A DNA stretch of 64,000 nucleotides from JACCTU01 sp963788055 (GTDB lineage Bacteria; Actinomycetota; Thermoleophilia; Gaiellales; Gaiellaceae), in NCBI GenBank assembly GCA_963788055.1, contig CAWBFA010000005.1, forward strand, positions 186,001 through 250,000, written 5' to 3'. Shown one piece after another: positions 28,871 to 37,410 of the stretch. Within the stretch, counting starts at the first letter, position 1. Each line of letters starts with the position of its first letter. A model generated the notes under the pieces. The model saw only the letters and a program-made list of their open reading frames with translations. It did not search any database and had not been told where the DNA came from. Both the position numbers and the translations under genes were made by a program.

Positions 28871-30110
28871 CGCCGAGACCGTCGCGATCCTCGGTACGTC
28901 GGAGGTGCGCAGCTACCTCGACCGCACGGTGCGGGTGTGGCTCGGGCTGCCCGCGTCGGCGGACGCGCCGGTGCTCCCCGACCCGCTTGCGCGGCTGCTG
29001 CTGCGGCTGGAGGAGCACGAGACCGGCGAGCGCGACCGCTGGGGGCGCTGGGAGTTCGGTCTCTCGGAGAGCTATCGCGACGGCCGCCTCTGGGTGGCGG
29101 AGATCGACGAGTGGGTTGCCGATCGCCGCAGAGAGCTCTCGACGACGCACGAACTCGAGCCGCTTTGGCCCGGGCAGGGGCGTTTTGCCGTCTGCCTGAC
29201 GCACGACGTCGACCTGCTCAGCGCGCGTTCCACGCCGCGGCAGGTCCTGCGGCACGCGCGCGCGGGGCTCGAGAGCGACGGGACGATCCGCCGGTTCGCC
29301 CGGCCGCCCGCGCGGGTCGCCCGCTCGCTTCGCGCCGGCATCGCGCGCGCCCCGGCGACGCGCGAAACGATCGAGCGGAGCGTCGAGCTGGAGACCGCGC
29401 GCAGCCTGACCGCCTCGTACCTCTTCACGCCGCCCCCCGGCCGCGACGCGAGCCGCTTCGACTGCGTGTACGCGCTCGACGACCCGTGCCGGTTTCGCGG
29501 CGCGCGCCGCAGCGTCGCTGAAATCATGCGCACGCTCGCAGATGAGGGGTTCGACATCGGTCTCCACGGGAGCTACCACGCGGGCCTACGACCGGGCGCG
29601 CTCCGCCGGGAACGCGACGCGCTCGAGCAGGCGACCGGGCTACCGATCGAGACAACGCGCCAACATCTCCTCCACTGGGACGCCCGCTGGACACCGGCGC
29701 TGCAGGAAGCGGCCGGCCTCCGTGTCGACTCGAGCCTCGGCTTCAACCGCAACGTCGGCTTTCGGGCAGGCACGTCGTTGCCATTCCGGCTCTTCGACGT
29801 CACCGAGCACAAACAGCTCCAGCTGCTCGAGGTGCCGCCCGTGCTCCAAGACGTCTCGCTCCTCGGAGCGTGGGGTCTCGAGCTGACGCTCGACCGCGCG
29901 CGGGAGCGCGTCGCCGAGTTCGTCACGACGGCAGAAGCCGCGGGGACGGCGGTCACACTCGTGTTCCATCCCGACAAGCTCGCCGAGCCCCGGTGGCTCG
30001 GCCTGTACGAATGGACGCTCGACCACCTGCTCGAGCGCAGAGCCTGGATCACCTCGCTGCGCGGCCTCGCGGAGTGGTGGCGCCTGCGGGAGGAGCGCGT
30101 GCTCGCGTGA
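28860..30110 (+). CDS. Polysaccharide deacetylase-like protein with N-terminal extension
   Basis: A 416-residue protein. About 110 N-terminal residues of unknown role precede the catalytic core. CLTHDVDLL gives the NodB motif-1 acids (here HDVD rather than FDD), and IGLHGSYHAG near residue 240 gives the metal His pair. VTLVFHPDKLAEP near the end supplies the last His-containing motif. Family members hydrolyse N-acetyl groups of glycans; with a divergent motif 1 the substrate could differ. It overlaps the upstream GT4 end, and its stop overlaps the next GTG (GTGA). It differs clearly from the shorter deacetylase at 12537. Confidence 0.72.
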   Translation: MHADAETVAILGTSEVRSYLDRTVRVWLGLPASADAPVLPDPLARLLLRLEEHETGERDRWGRWEFGLSESYRDGRLWVAEIDEWVADRRRELSTTHELEPLWPGQGRFAVCLTHDVDLLSARSTPRQVLRHARAGLESDGTIRRFARPPARVARSLRAGIARAPATRETIERSVELETARSLTASYLFTPPPGRDASRFDCVYALDDPCRFRGARRSVAEIMRTLADEGFDIGLHGSYHAGLRPGALRRERDALEQATGLPIETTRQHLLHWDARWTPALQEAAGLRVDSSLGFNRNVGFRAGTSLPFRLFDVTEHKQLQLLEVPPVLQDVSLLGAWGLELTLDRARERVAEFVTTAEAAGTAVTLVFHPDKLAEPRWLGLYEWTLDHLLERRAWITSLRGLAEWWRLREERVLA

Positions 30111-31112
30111 CGGAAATCGTCACGCTGGCCGGACCGCTCGAGCGACGGAAGCTCGCGTGGGTCTCCGACCTCTACGGTCGCGTCGACCCGAAGTACCGCC
30201 GCACCGACGTCCTTGAGCATCTGTTCACGGCGACGCGCGAACCTGCGCTGCACGCGTTCGCCGTCGACGGCAACCGGCCCGTCGGCCACTGCTGCGTCGT
30301 TCCGACGCCCGGCCGCGTCGGCCCGAGTCCACTGCGGGCCGGGAAGCTGGAAGCGCTCTTCATCGAGGAGAGCCACCGCGGCCGCCGCTCGGGGCAGCCG
30401 CCGGTCGTCGCGACGCTGCTCGAGCGCCTTTACGCCTTCTCCGACGAGCGGGGCCTCGAGCTGGTGCACGCGCTCGCCACGCCGGAGATCGGCCGCGTGA
30501 TCCGCTTCACGGCGCTCGACGGGGTGGGCGAGCGGAGCCACGTCGCCGCCGCTTCCGCACAGAGGCTGCCGGCGAAGACGCTCGCAGCCACGCAACGCCT
30601 GCTGCTCGAGCTCGAAGCGGCGGGGACCGGGTCCCGGTTCGAACTGCGCACTCCCACTCAAGAGGACGTCGGTCTCGTCGAGGCGCGGACGGCCGCCGAG
30701 GGCCGCTGGACCGTCGCCCCGAAAGACGCGTGGAGCTGGTACGTCGAGTCGCCGCTTCTTCGTGTGCTCGAGGTCGCAGGCCGCCACGGATCGCGCGCGC
30801 TCGTCCAGCTCCCCGGCTCCCCCCGGGAGCCGTTTCGCCTGGTGGGGTGGCGTACGGAGCGGTCCGGCCTCCGATCGGCGCTCGCCTTGCTGCGGGCGGC
30901 GGGACAGGCGGCGCGGGAGTCGGGCGCAGCGACCATCCGCTTCCAGGCCTGGAACTCGCCGGCCGCGAACGGGGCCCTCAAGCGGGCCTGCCGGGTCGCC
31001 GGCTTCGTCCGGCGCCCGGATCTGACGACGGTCTGGGTGCGAACGCGACGACCCGGAGCTCGCCCGCGCCGACGCCGTCGTCTCGACACCCTCGCTCTAC
31101 TTGGGCTTCTGA
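30107..31112 (+). CDS. GNAT-like acyltransferase, frameshift near the C-terminus
   Basis: The GTG start overlaps the upstream stop. The protein looks like two linked GNAT-type lobes: LHAFAVDGNRPVGHCCVVPT and KLEALFIEESHRGRRSG resemble the acetyl-CoA pyrophosphate loop, and a second lobe ends in RACRVAGFVRRPDLTTVWVRT. In the original frame the tail becomes a run of Arg and ends at 31138. One base less at about 31038-31047 gives DDPELARADAVVSTPSLYLGF and a stop at 31110-31112, which is more protein-like. The corrected protein is 334 residues. It probably acylates an amino sugar; the acyl group is unknown. Confidence 0.6.
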
Positions 31113-31121
31113 GGAAGTCGG

Positions 31122-31127
31122 TAGGGT
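31122..31127 (+). promoter_or_regulatory. Putative -10 element (TAGGGT) for the epimerase gene
   Basis: TAGGGT ends seven bases before GTG 31135. It is intergenic only if the upstream gene ends at 31112, which supports that correction. Confidence 0.45.
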
Positions 31128-31134
31128 CGCGGCA

Positions 31135-32103
31135 GTGAACGAGCTCGCGGGATCGCGGATCGTCGTGACCGGCGGCGCAGGCTTTATCGGCTCGCACCTC
31201 GTCGAGCAGCTGATCGATGCGGGCGTCGACGAGATCACCGTGCTCGACAATTTCGTGCGCGGAAGCCGCGGCAACCTCGACGCCGTCGCCGACGATCCAC
31301 GCGTGGAGGTCGTCGAGGGCTCGATCACCGACCGGAGGCTCCTGGCGAAGCTGATGAATGGGCGTGACTACGCCTTCCACCTCGCCGCACTCTGGCTCTA
31401 CGAGTGCGTGCACGAACCGCGCAAGGCGCTCGAGGTCAACGTCGGCGGAACGTACAACGTCGTCGAGGCCGCGCAGGAGGCAGGTTTGCGGAAGGTCGTC
31501 TACTCGTCGTCGGCGTCGGTGTACGGCGACGCGGTCGAGCTCCCGATGACCGAGGAGCACCCGTTCAACAACCGCACGATGTACGGCGCCACGAAGGTCG
31601 CCGGCGAGCAGTTCTTCCGTGCGTTCAACGAGCAGCACGGCCTCGACTGGGTCGGCCTGCGCTACATGAACGTGTACGGGCCGCGGATGGACTATCGCGG
31701 CGCCTACGTGAGCGTGATCATGAAGGTGCTCGACCGGATCGACGCAGGAGAGCCGCCGGTCATCTTCGGCGACGGCTCTCAGGCATACGACTTCGTGCAT
31801 GTGCGAGACGTCGCGCGCTCGAACGTCCTCGCGCTCACGAGCGACGCGACCGACGCGTGCTTCAACGTGGGGACGGGCGAGCAGACGACGATCCGCGAGC
31901 TCGTCGACAACCTGGTGGAGCTCACGGGCGCGGACGTCAAGCCCCAGTACGAACCGCAGGCGGAGATGTTCGTGACGAATCGAGTCGGCTCGACCGACCA
32001 GGCGGAACGGCTGCTCGGCTTCCGCGCGGAGATCCCACTCGACGAAGGGCTGCGCTCCGTGGTCGAGTGGCGGCGCGCGGATCAGCGCGCCGCGGCCGCA
32101 TGA
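31135..32103 (+). CDS. NAD-dependent epimerase/dehydratase
   Basis: A 322-residue extended SDR. GGAGFIGSHL binds NAD at about residues 14-23, SSSASVYGDA supplies the Ser, and MYGATKVAGEQ the YxxxK pair. YMNVYGPRMDYRGAY and DGSQAYDFVHVRDVA are close to UDP-glucose 4-epimerase and UDP-glucuronate-type epimerase segments. It probably prepares a nucleotide sugar for the transferases in this block. The stop overlaps the ATG of the next methyltransferase (ATGA). Confidence 0.8.
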   Translation: MNELAGSRIVVTGGAGFIGSHLVEQLIDAGVDEITVLDNFVRGSRGNLDAVADDPRVEVVEGSITDRRLLAKLMNGRDYAFHLAALWLYECVHEPRKALEVNVGGTYNVVEAAQEAGLRKVVYSSSASVYGDAVELPMTEEHPFNNRTMYGATKVAGEQFFRAFNEQHGLDWVGLRYMNVYGPRMDYRGAYVSVIMKVLDRIDAGEPPVIFGDGSQAYDFVHVRDVARSNVLALTSDATDACFNVGTGEQTTIRELVDNLVELTGADVKPQYEPQAEMFVTNRVGSTDQAERLLGFRAEIPLDEGLRSVVEWRRADQRAAAA

Positions 32104-33140
32104 AGGCGGGGCTCGCCGAACTCCTCCGCGATCCCGACGACCACTCACCACTCAGGTTGCGAACCGCGGAGGATCTCGGCGGAGACGTGCTTGCGGGCGA
32201 ACTCTCGTCGCCGACGGGTCACACGTATGAACTGACGAAGGGCATCCCCCGCTTCGTCCACGAAGTTGGCCAGGCGGCGGCGAGCTTCGGCTTCAAGTGG
32301 ACGAGGCGAAGCTCGTGGGGCTCAGCCGGCATGCAGCGTTCCAACGCCGATTGGATCGTGCGCAAATACGGCTTCGACTCGCAAGGGGAGATGCGCGAGT
32401 TCTTCGCGGGACGGCGCCTGATCCTCGACGCGGGCTGCGGCGGGGGCTTCACCACCTCGCACTGGATGGCCCCCGGCTGGAGCGGCGGCTCCGCACGCTG
32501 GGTGGGCGTGGACATCTCGGCCGGAATCGACGTTGCTCGTCAGCTCCTCGGCGCCTGCGGAAACGTCGAGTTCGTCCAGGCGGACGTGCTCCGGCTCCCC
32601 TTCGCCGACGAGACGTTCGACACCGCCTTCTCCGAGGGCGTCCTCCATCACACGCCGTCGACCCGAGAGGCGCTCGCCGCGCTCGCCCGTGTCGTCGAAC
32701 CCGGAGGAGAGCTGCTCTTCTACGTCTACCGGAGGAAAGGGCCGCTGCGCGAGTTCGCCGACGACCACGTGCGATCGCTCGTCAGCGAGCTCCCGCCCGA
32801 GGAGGCCTGGGAAGCCCTCCGGCCACTGACGCGGCTCGGTGAGGCCCTCTCGCGCGTCGAAGGCGAGGTCGAGGTCCCCGAGGACGTCCCGCAACTCGGC
32901 ATCAAGGCCGGCCGGTATCCCGTGCAGCGACTCTTCCACTGGCACGTCGCGAAGCTCTTCTGGAACAACGACTACTCGTTCGACGAGAACCATCACATCA
33001 ACTTCGACTGGTACCACCCGGAGTACGCGAATCGTCAGACCGAGGAAGAGCTGCGCGGTTGGTGCGACGAGCTGAAGCTCGACGTCGAGCACTTCGACGT
33101 GCAGGAGAGCGGCTTCACGGTGCGAGCGCGGCGCACGTAG
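32100..33140 (+). CDS. SAM-dependent methyltransferase with Trm112-like N-terminal region
   Basis: A 346-residue protein. The first 50 residues (ELLRDPDDHSPLRL then ELTKGIPRFV) resemble the small Trm112p-like domain often fused to methyltransferases. LILDAGCGGGFTTSHW is the SAM loop near residue 105, WVGVDISAGIDVAR the ribose site, and FSEGVLHHTPSTREAL and RVVEPGGELLFYVY finish the core. A long C-terminal region with FHWHVAKLFWNNDYSFDE and HINFDWYHPEYANRQ is characteristic of a subgroup in surface-glycan clusters. The substrate is not known. Its 3' end overlaps the convergent epimerase gene by 26 bases. Confidence 0.8.
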   Translation: MKAGLAELLRDPDDHSPLRLRTAEDLGGDVLAGELSSPTGHTYELTKGIPRFVHEVGQAAASFGFKWTRRSSWGSAGMQRSNADWIVRKYGFDSQGEMREFFAGRRLILDAGCGGGFTTSHWMAPGWSGGSARWVGVDISAGIDVARQLLGACGNVEFVQADVLRLPFADETFDTAFSEGVLHHTPSTREALAALARVVEPGGELLFYVYRRKGPLREFADDHVRSLVSELPPEEAWEALRPLTRLGEALSRVEGEVEVPEDVPQLGIKAGRYPVQRLFHWHVAKLFWNNDYSFDENHHINFDWYHPEYANRQTEEELRGWCDELKLDVEHFDVQESGFTVRARRT

Positions 33141-33975
33141 CGGCGAGACCCTCTTCGAGCGTCACGCGAGGGTCGACGCCAAGCACGGTTTTCATCCGCG
33201 AGTTGTCGCCGACGAGGTTTCCGCCGCGGCTGCCCGATGTGTGCTCGAGGATGGGGTCGCGTCCCGCCACTCGGCCGATCGTGCGGACAAGGTCGTCGAT
33301 CGCGACCACCTCGTCGCCCGCGACGTTGAAGACGTCCGAGCTTCCCAGCGCGAGCGCCGGCTCGAACACGCGGATCGCGTCATCGACGTAGACCGGATTG
33401 ATCCGCAAGCCGGGCGTACCCTCCACGGTCACCGGCTCGCCCCGGAGCACACGTTCGGCCAGCGTGGGTACGAGCATCCGCCTCTGGCCCGGTCCGTACA
33501 CGAAGAAGAAACGGAACACGATCGTGTGGAAGACGCTGCGGTAGTTGCCGATCACCTGCTCGGCGACATGCTTCGAGGTTAGGTAGAAGTCCAGCGGCAG
33601 GACCGGGTCGGTCTCGACGAGGGCGTCGTAGCTCTGTGCGTAGATCCCGCCCGTCGACGCGAAGATGAAAGTCTTCGCACCGGCTGCGCGCGCGTGCTCG
33701 AGCAACGAGAACGTGCTGAGAACGTTGATCGAGAACATGTCTTCGGCCCCGTCCGGGAAGTCGCGGTAGCGACGTGACTGGGCCAGATGAACGACGGCGT
33801 CGAGCCGCTGCGGGAGCGCGGCCAGGTTCAGAGGCAGCGCGAGGTCCTGCTCGATCCACTCGGCCCGCATCTCCGGTCGTCCACGCCCGACCGCAACGAG
33901 CTCATGCCGCTGAGTCAGCTCGGCCGCCAGATGACGACCGATGAACCCCGTCGCTCCGGTGAGCAGGATCTTCAC
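33115..33975 (-). CDS. NAD-dependent epimerase/dehydratase
   Basis: A 286-residue SDR from a GTG that overlaps the flippase stop. GATGFIGRHLA is the NAD motif, FASTGGIYAQ the Ser-containing strand, and FYLTSKHVAEQ the YxxxK pair. FFFVYGPGQRRMLVP and RINPVYVDDAIRV are usual in nucleotide-sugar epimerases or reductases. The reaction cannot be fixed from sequence. It is the last gene of a long leftward run starting at 43785. Confidence 0.78.
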   Translation of the reverse strand: MKILLTGATGFIGRHLAAELTQRHELVAVGRGRPEMRAEWIEQDLALPLNLAALPQRLDAVVHLAQSRRYRDFPDGAEDMFSINVLSTFSLLEHARAAGAKTFIFASTGGIYAQSYDALVETDPVLPLDFYLTSKHVAEQVIGNYRSVFHTIVFRFFFVYGPGQRRMLVPTLAERVLRGEPVTVEGTPGLRINPVYVDDAIRVFEPALALGSSDVFNVAGDEVVAIDDLVRTIGRVAGRDPILEHTSGSRGGNLVGDNSRMKTVLGVDPRVTLEEGLAATCAALAP

Positions 33976-35447
33976 GACCGCAGCTGCCTGAACAGGGGAA
34001 GAGTCCTCAGCGCCCGCGTCTCGCGTGTGTCCAGCGCCCCTGAGGCGAACAACGCCGCGACGAATGCGAGGCAGTACGCGAGCTTGAGAGGGAGGGCAAG
34101 GGCGAATTCGAGGTCGGGAAGCAGCCCGGCGCCGACGGTGAACGCGACTATCCACGCCGCCAGGAGCGCCGTGCGGCGGATCTCGTAGCGCACGGGCCAG
34201 AGTCTCGCCGCTACAAGCGCGTACCCGAGTGTCAAGGCCGCGGAGCTGACCGCAGTCGCCCAAGCCGATGCGAGCATCCCCCACACGGGGACGAACGCGA
34301 GGTTCAGCCCGAGGTTCAGGACGGCACCGGCAGCCGACAAGCCGGCGATGTACCCCGTCCGATGTCGCAGTGAAATCCCTGCACTCGTCACCTGGATCGT
34401 CGCGAACGCGACGGCGGCGAGGGCGAGGGGCCCGATAGCACCCCTCGCGTCGGCGAACTCGGACGGCGTGAGCAGCGCGAGGACCTCGGGTGCGAAGGTG
34501 GTCACCGCCACGGCGAGTGCGCCGAACACCAGAAGGATGTACGTGAGCACGCGACCGTACATTGACGCCGCGGCGCCTTCGTCGCGCTCGTACGCGAGGA
34601 CGGCGTGCGGCGACCACGCCAGCCCGAGCGGGCCCAGCAGGAACGACAGGACGCTGGCGATCGAGGCCGCGACGGCGTACAGCCCGAGCTCCCGGTACGA
34701 AGCGAGCTTCGCGAGCACGATCCGGTCGGAAACCGTGAAGACCCAGCCGGCGAACGCGGCCGGCACGAGCGGAAGCCCGAACGCGAGCATGCGACGAAGT
34801 ACCCGACGCGAGAACGCCGGAGCGAGATAGGCTCGCGCGCTCCAGACCCGCAGCGGGAGGATCGAGAAGGCGGCCGCAAGCGTTCCGAGGAGAACACCTT
34901 TCACTCCGAGATCGCGATCGATCACCAGGTAGAGGCTGAGGCCCACCCCGATCACGGCCGTGGCAACGTTTTGGAAAGCGAACGCCCCAGGCCGAAACTC
35001 GTTGCGCAGCACCTGACTGAGTAGCGAGCTGACCGCCGTCACCGGAGCGGTGACGAGCGCGATCGCGATCAGGTCCGCGTTTCCATCAGATCCGAACGCC
35101 CAGCGGGAGATGGAGGCAGAGAACGGTAGGAGCAGGAGCACGGCCACCGTGCTCGCAGCTGCCACGAAGAGGATGAGCGTCGAGGTCAACACACGCCGCT
35201 CACCGTGGTCGTCGGTGGCAAAGAAGTAGCGTCCTAGCGCCGCGTCACCTCCGAAAACGAGCACGACGTTGAGCAGGAACGTCAGCGTGATAAGGAAGCT
35301 CCAGACACCGAACTCGGCCGGCTCGAGCAGGCGGCTGTAGATCGGCAAGGTGAGCAGCGCTGCCGCACGGAGAACGACGTCCCCTGAGCCGTAGATCAAC
35401 ACATCCCGGGCGACGCGCCGGATCGAGCCGCCGGTGGCGACGCTCAT
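33972..35447 (-). CDS. Polysaccharide flippase, Wzx type
   Basis: A 491-residue membrane protein with about 14 hydrophobic segments. The N-terminal VARDVLIYGSGDVVLRAAALLTLPIYSR region is the usual Wzx/MOP entry: a short amphipathic lead, then the first helix and a PIYSRLL turn. FGLPLVPAAFAGWVFTVSDRIVLAKL and LGLYAVAASIASV match the second half of the family. It should flip undecaprenyl-linked oligosaccharide to the outer face. The ATG overlaps the dioxygenase stop (ATGA). Its presence beside Wzm/Wzt means two export routes occur in the window. Confidence 0.82.
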   Translation of the reverse strand: MSVATGGSIRRVARDVLIYGSGDVVLRAAALLTLPIYSRLLEPAEFGVWSFLITLTFLLNVVLVFGGDAALGRYFFATDDHGERRVLTSTLILFVAAASTVAVLLLLPFSASISRWAFGSDGNADLIAIALVTAPVTAVSSLLSQVLRNEFRPGAFAFQNVATAVIGVGLSLYLVIDRDLGVKGVLLGTLAAAFSILPLRVWSARAYLAPAFSRRVLRRMLAFGLPLVPAAFAGWVFTVSDRIVLAKLASYRELGLYAVAASIASVLSFLLGPLGLAWSPHAVLAYERDEGAAASMYGRVLTYILLVFGALAVAVTTFAPEVLALLTPSEFADARGAIGPLALAAVAFATIQVTSAGISLRHRTGYIAGLSAAGAVLNLGLNLAFVPVWGMLASAWATAVSSAALTLGYALVAARLWPVRYEIRRTALLAAWIVAFTVGAGLLPDLEFALALPLKLAYCLAFVAALFASGALDTRETRALRTLPLFRQLRS

Positions 35448-36277
35448 CGCGATGTCAGCTCTGGGCCAGCTTCGGCGAACGCGGCGCGCAACTCCGATTC
35501 GCCCGGCGGCTCATCCCACACGAGCTCGGACCCGTTCGGAGTCGGATAGCCCTGTCGCAAGAAGCTCGGCTCGCGGGCGTCGGTGAAACGAGCCTGAACG
35601 GTAATCCTCGGCTGTCCGCTCGTATTGTGACCAGAGCGATGAGCAAGGAACTGCGAGAAGACGATCACCTCGCCGAACTTCAACTCAGCAGTCGAGATAG
35701 GAAGTGCGGGCAACGCGTGGTCAGGGATGGCGAAGCGCCGCGGGTTCGACAGCTCTTCAGCTCCGAGGTAGCCGACCAGGTGACTCCCCGCCATCACCTC
35801 GATCGTGCCGTTCGACGCGTCCACGTCTTGGAGGGGGAGCCAGAGCGTGACCGAGTTGACGCTGCCCTGTCCGTACCGCCAGTCCTGATGCCACGGTTGC
35901 ATGTAACGCTCGTCGTCCGGCATGTCCGTCCGGACTTCCGGGCGCGTCGAGACGATCGGCGAGCGCAAGCCGAGCTTCGCGAGCAGCAGGACCACCCGCT
36001 CGTCGGCGCCAAGGCCGTACACGGGAAGGACGTCCCACATCCGGCGGGCGCACTGGCCCCACAGAGCGGGTTCCCGACGGTAGAGCTCGGTCAAGAGCTC
36101 TTGGGGGGAAAGCTCGGGCGCAAGGTGGTTAAGCCGCTCGACGAAGAGCGAGAGCACATGCTCCCTCGCCTCGGTCACGCGGTCGCGCGTGACGAGGTCG
36201 GTCAGAACCACGAAGCCGTTGCGGCGATAGTCCGCCTCGAAGTCGTCCGTCAGCCGATGTCGCGTAAGACTCGTCAC
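35444..36277 (-). CDS. PhyH-like Fe(II)/2-oxoglutarate dioxygenase
   Basis: A 277-residue member of the phytanoyl-CoA dioxygenase family. PWHQDWRYG gives the HxD iron ligands near residue 130, AHRSGHN the distal His, and QPRITVQARFTD the 2-oxoglutarate-binding Arg. LWLPLQDVDASNGTIEVMAGSH is the typical connecting strand and turn. It is better conserved than the one at 1617. The substrate is unknown; family members hydroxylate fatty acyl, amino acid and natural-product substrates. GTGA overlap with the C-methyltransferase gene upstream ties it to sugar modification. Confidence 0.8.
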   Translation of the reverse strand: MTSLTRHRLTDDFEADYRRNGFVVLTDLVTRDRVTEAREHVLSLFVERLNHLAPELSPQELLTELYRREPALWGQCARRMWDVLPVYGLGADERVVLLLAKLGLRSPIVSTRPEVRTDMPDDERYMQPWHQDWRYGQGSVNSVTLWLPLQDVDASNGTIEVMAGSHLVGYLGAEELSNPRRFAIPDHALPALPISTAELKFGEVIVFSQFLAHRSGHNTSGQPRITVQARFTDAREPSFLRQGYPTPNGSELVWDEPPGESELRAAFAEAGPELTSR

Positions 36278-37410
36278 GGGAACGGGCTGTACCAGTCGAC
36301 TCCGAGCGCCTCGAGCCGGGCTCGAGCGGCGCGCTGCGGCGGAAAAGTCAGCAGCACTCTATCCATCGGTGCGGGTGCCTCCTCGAGCGCTCGAACCGGG
36401 AACGGAAAATTCGTCGCAAAACGTCCGGGGTTGTCCTCGAACGCGACGGTAATGCGAGCGCGCTCGAGATTGGTGTAAGCGAGCAGCAGCGCGAGCGAGT
36501 CGCCCGTACCCCAGACCGCGATCGGACCGGAGTCACGCGCGAGCCATTCGTCGACACGCCGAAATCGATTGTCCCACTCGCGGACCGCTTGGCGAACGCC
36601 GCTCTCGTGCCGAACCAGACGACTTCGACCCCCTCTGTCCGGGACGAAGCTGGCAAGCACGAAACCTGGGAGGGCCGAGTTGTCAAGACCAAGGCCGACG
36701 AGGCGAAGACCTTCGAGCGCTGCGGCCTCCTCGAGCTGACTCGAGTGGAAGTGGTGGAGGTGGTCTGCGAAGAACAGCTCCGACGTTGGGTGGTCGAGGC
36801 ATGGAGCGATGACAACCAACCGCCCTCCAGTGGCGAGTTGCGCAGCAAGCCGGCGCAGAAACGCGCGCGGCGAAGGGACGTGCTCGATCACGGCGACGGT
36901 GTGGATGAGGTCGTACTTGTCAACGGCGTCCGCGTAAGAACCGACTGTTACCTCGAGACCGTGGTTTCGGGCTGCCGCCACCGCTACTGGAGAGACGTCC
37001 AGCCCCTCAAGCGCCGTGCCGGGCAGGCGTTCACGAAGGCGCAGGAGCAGGCTGCCCTCTCCGCAGCCCACCTCGAGCGCCGACGTGGGCGTGCCTTCGA
37101 CGTGCTCGAGCAGCCAATCCGCGAGCGCGTCGCTGCGGCGAATCGGTCCCCCCTCCGTGAAGACGACGGGCTCGGCCGCCGCAGCCCGGGTGGCCAGCGT
37201 GTACTCCTCTGCGTAGTGCGCCGCCAGCGCGGCTGCGGACACCCCGACGCCGTTCCTGACCAGACCGCAGGCGACACATTCGATCTTGCGAAGATTCCAG
37301 TCGACGATGCGCGAGTCGCTCGCGAGTGTCGGTGCGCTCCGCTCGAGCACCACGGTGGCGTCCGCAGCTCCGCACAGGTCGCAGCGCCCGGGATCATAGG
37401 CTTCGCTCAC
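36274..37410 (-). CDS. Sugar C-methyltransferase-like protein with zinc-binding N-terminus
   Basis: A 378-residue three-part protein. The N-terminus has CDLCG and CVACG pairs about 35 residues apart, a zinc-binding module seen in NDP-hexose C-methyltransferases. The SAM domain has ALEVGCGEGSLL and HTVAVIEHVPSPRAFL. The C-terminal third (GPIAVWGTGDSLALLL and ITVAFEDNP) resembles the C-methyltransferase C-terminal domain with a second Rossmann-like fold. Known relatives methylate keto-deoxysugars at carbon 3. The GTG start overlaps the upstream GT stop. No obvious 4-keto-6-deoxysugar dehydratase is in the window, so the donor pathway lies elsewhere. Confidence 0.75.
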   Translation of the reverse strand: MSEAYDPGRCDLCGAADATVVLERSAPTLASDSRIVDWNLRKIECVACGLVRNGVGVSAAALAAHYAEEYTLATRAAAAEPVVFTEGGPIRRSDALADWLLEHVEGTPTSALEVGCGEGSLLLRLRERLPGTALEGLDVSPVAVAAARNHGLEVTVGSYADAVDKYDLIHTVAVIEHVPSPRAFLRRLAAQLATGGRLVVIAPCLDHPTSELFFADHLHHFHSSQLEEAAALEGLRLVGLGLDNSALPGFVLASFVPDRGGRSRLVRHESGVRQAVREWDNRFRRVDEWLARDSGPIAVWGTGDSLALLLAYTNLERARITVAFEDNPGRFATNFPFPVRALEEAPAPMDRVLLTFPPQRAARARLEALGVDWYSPFP

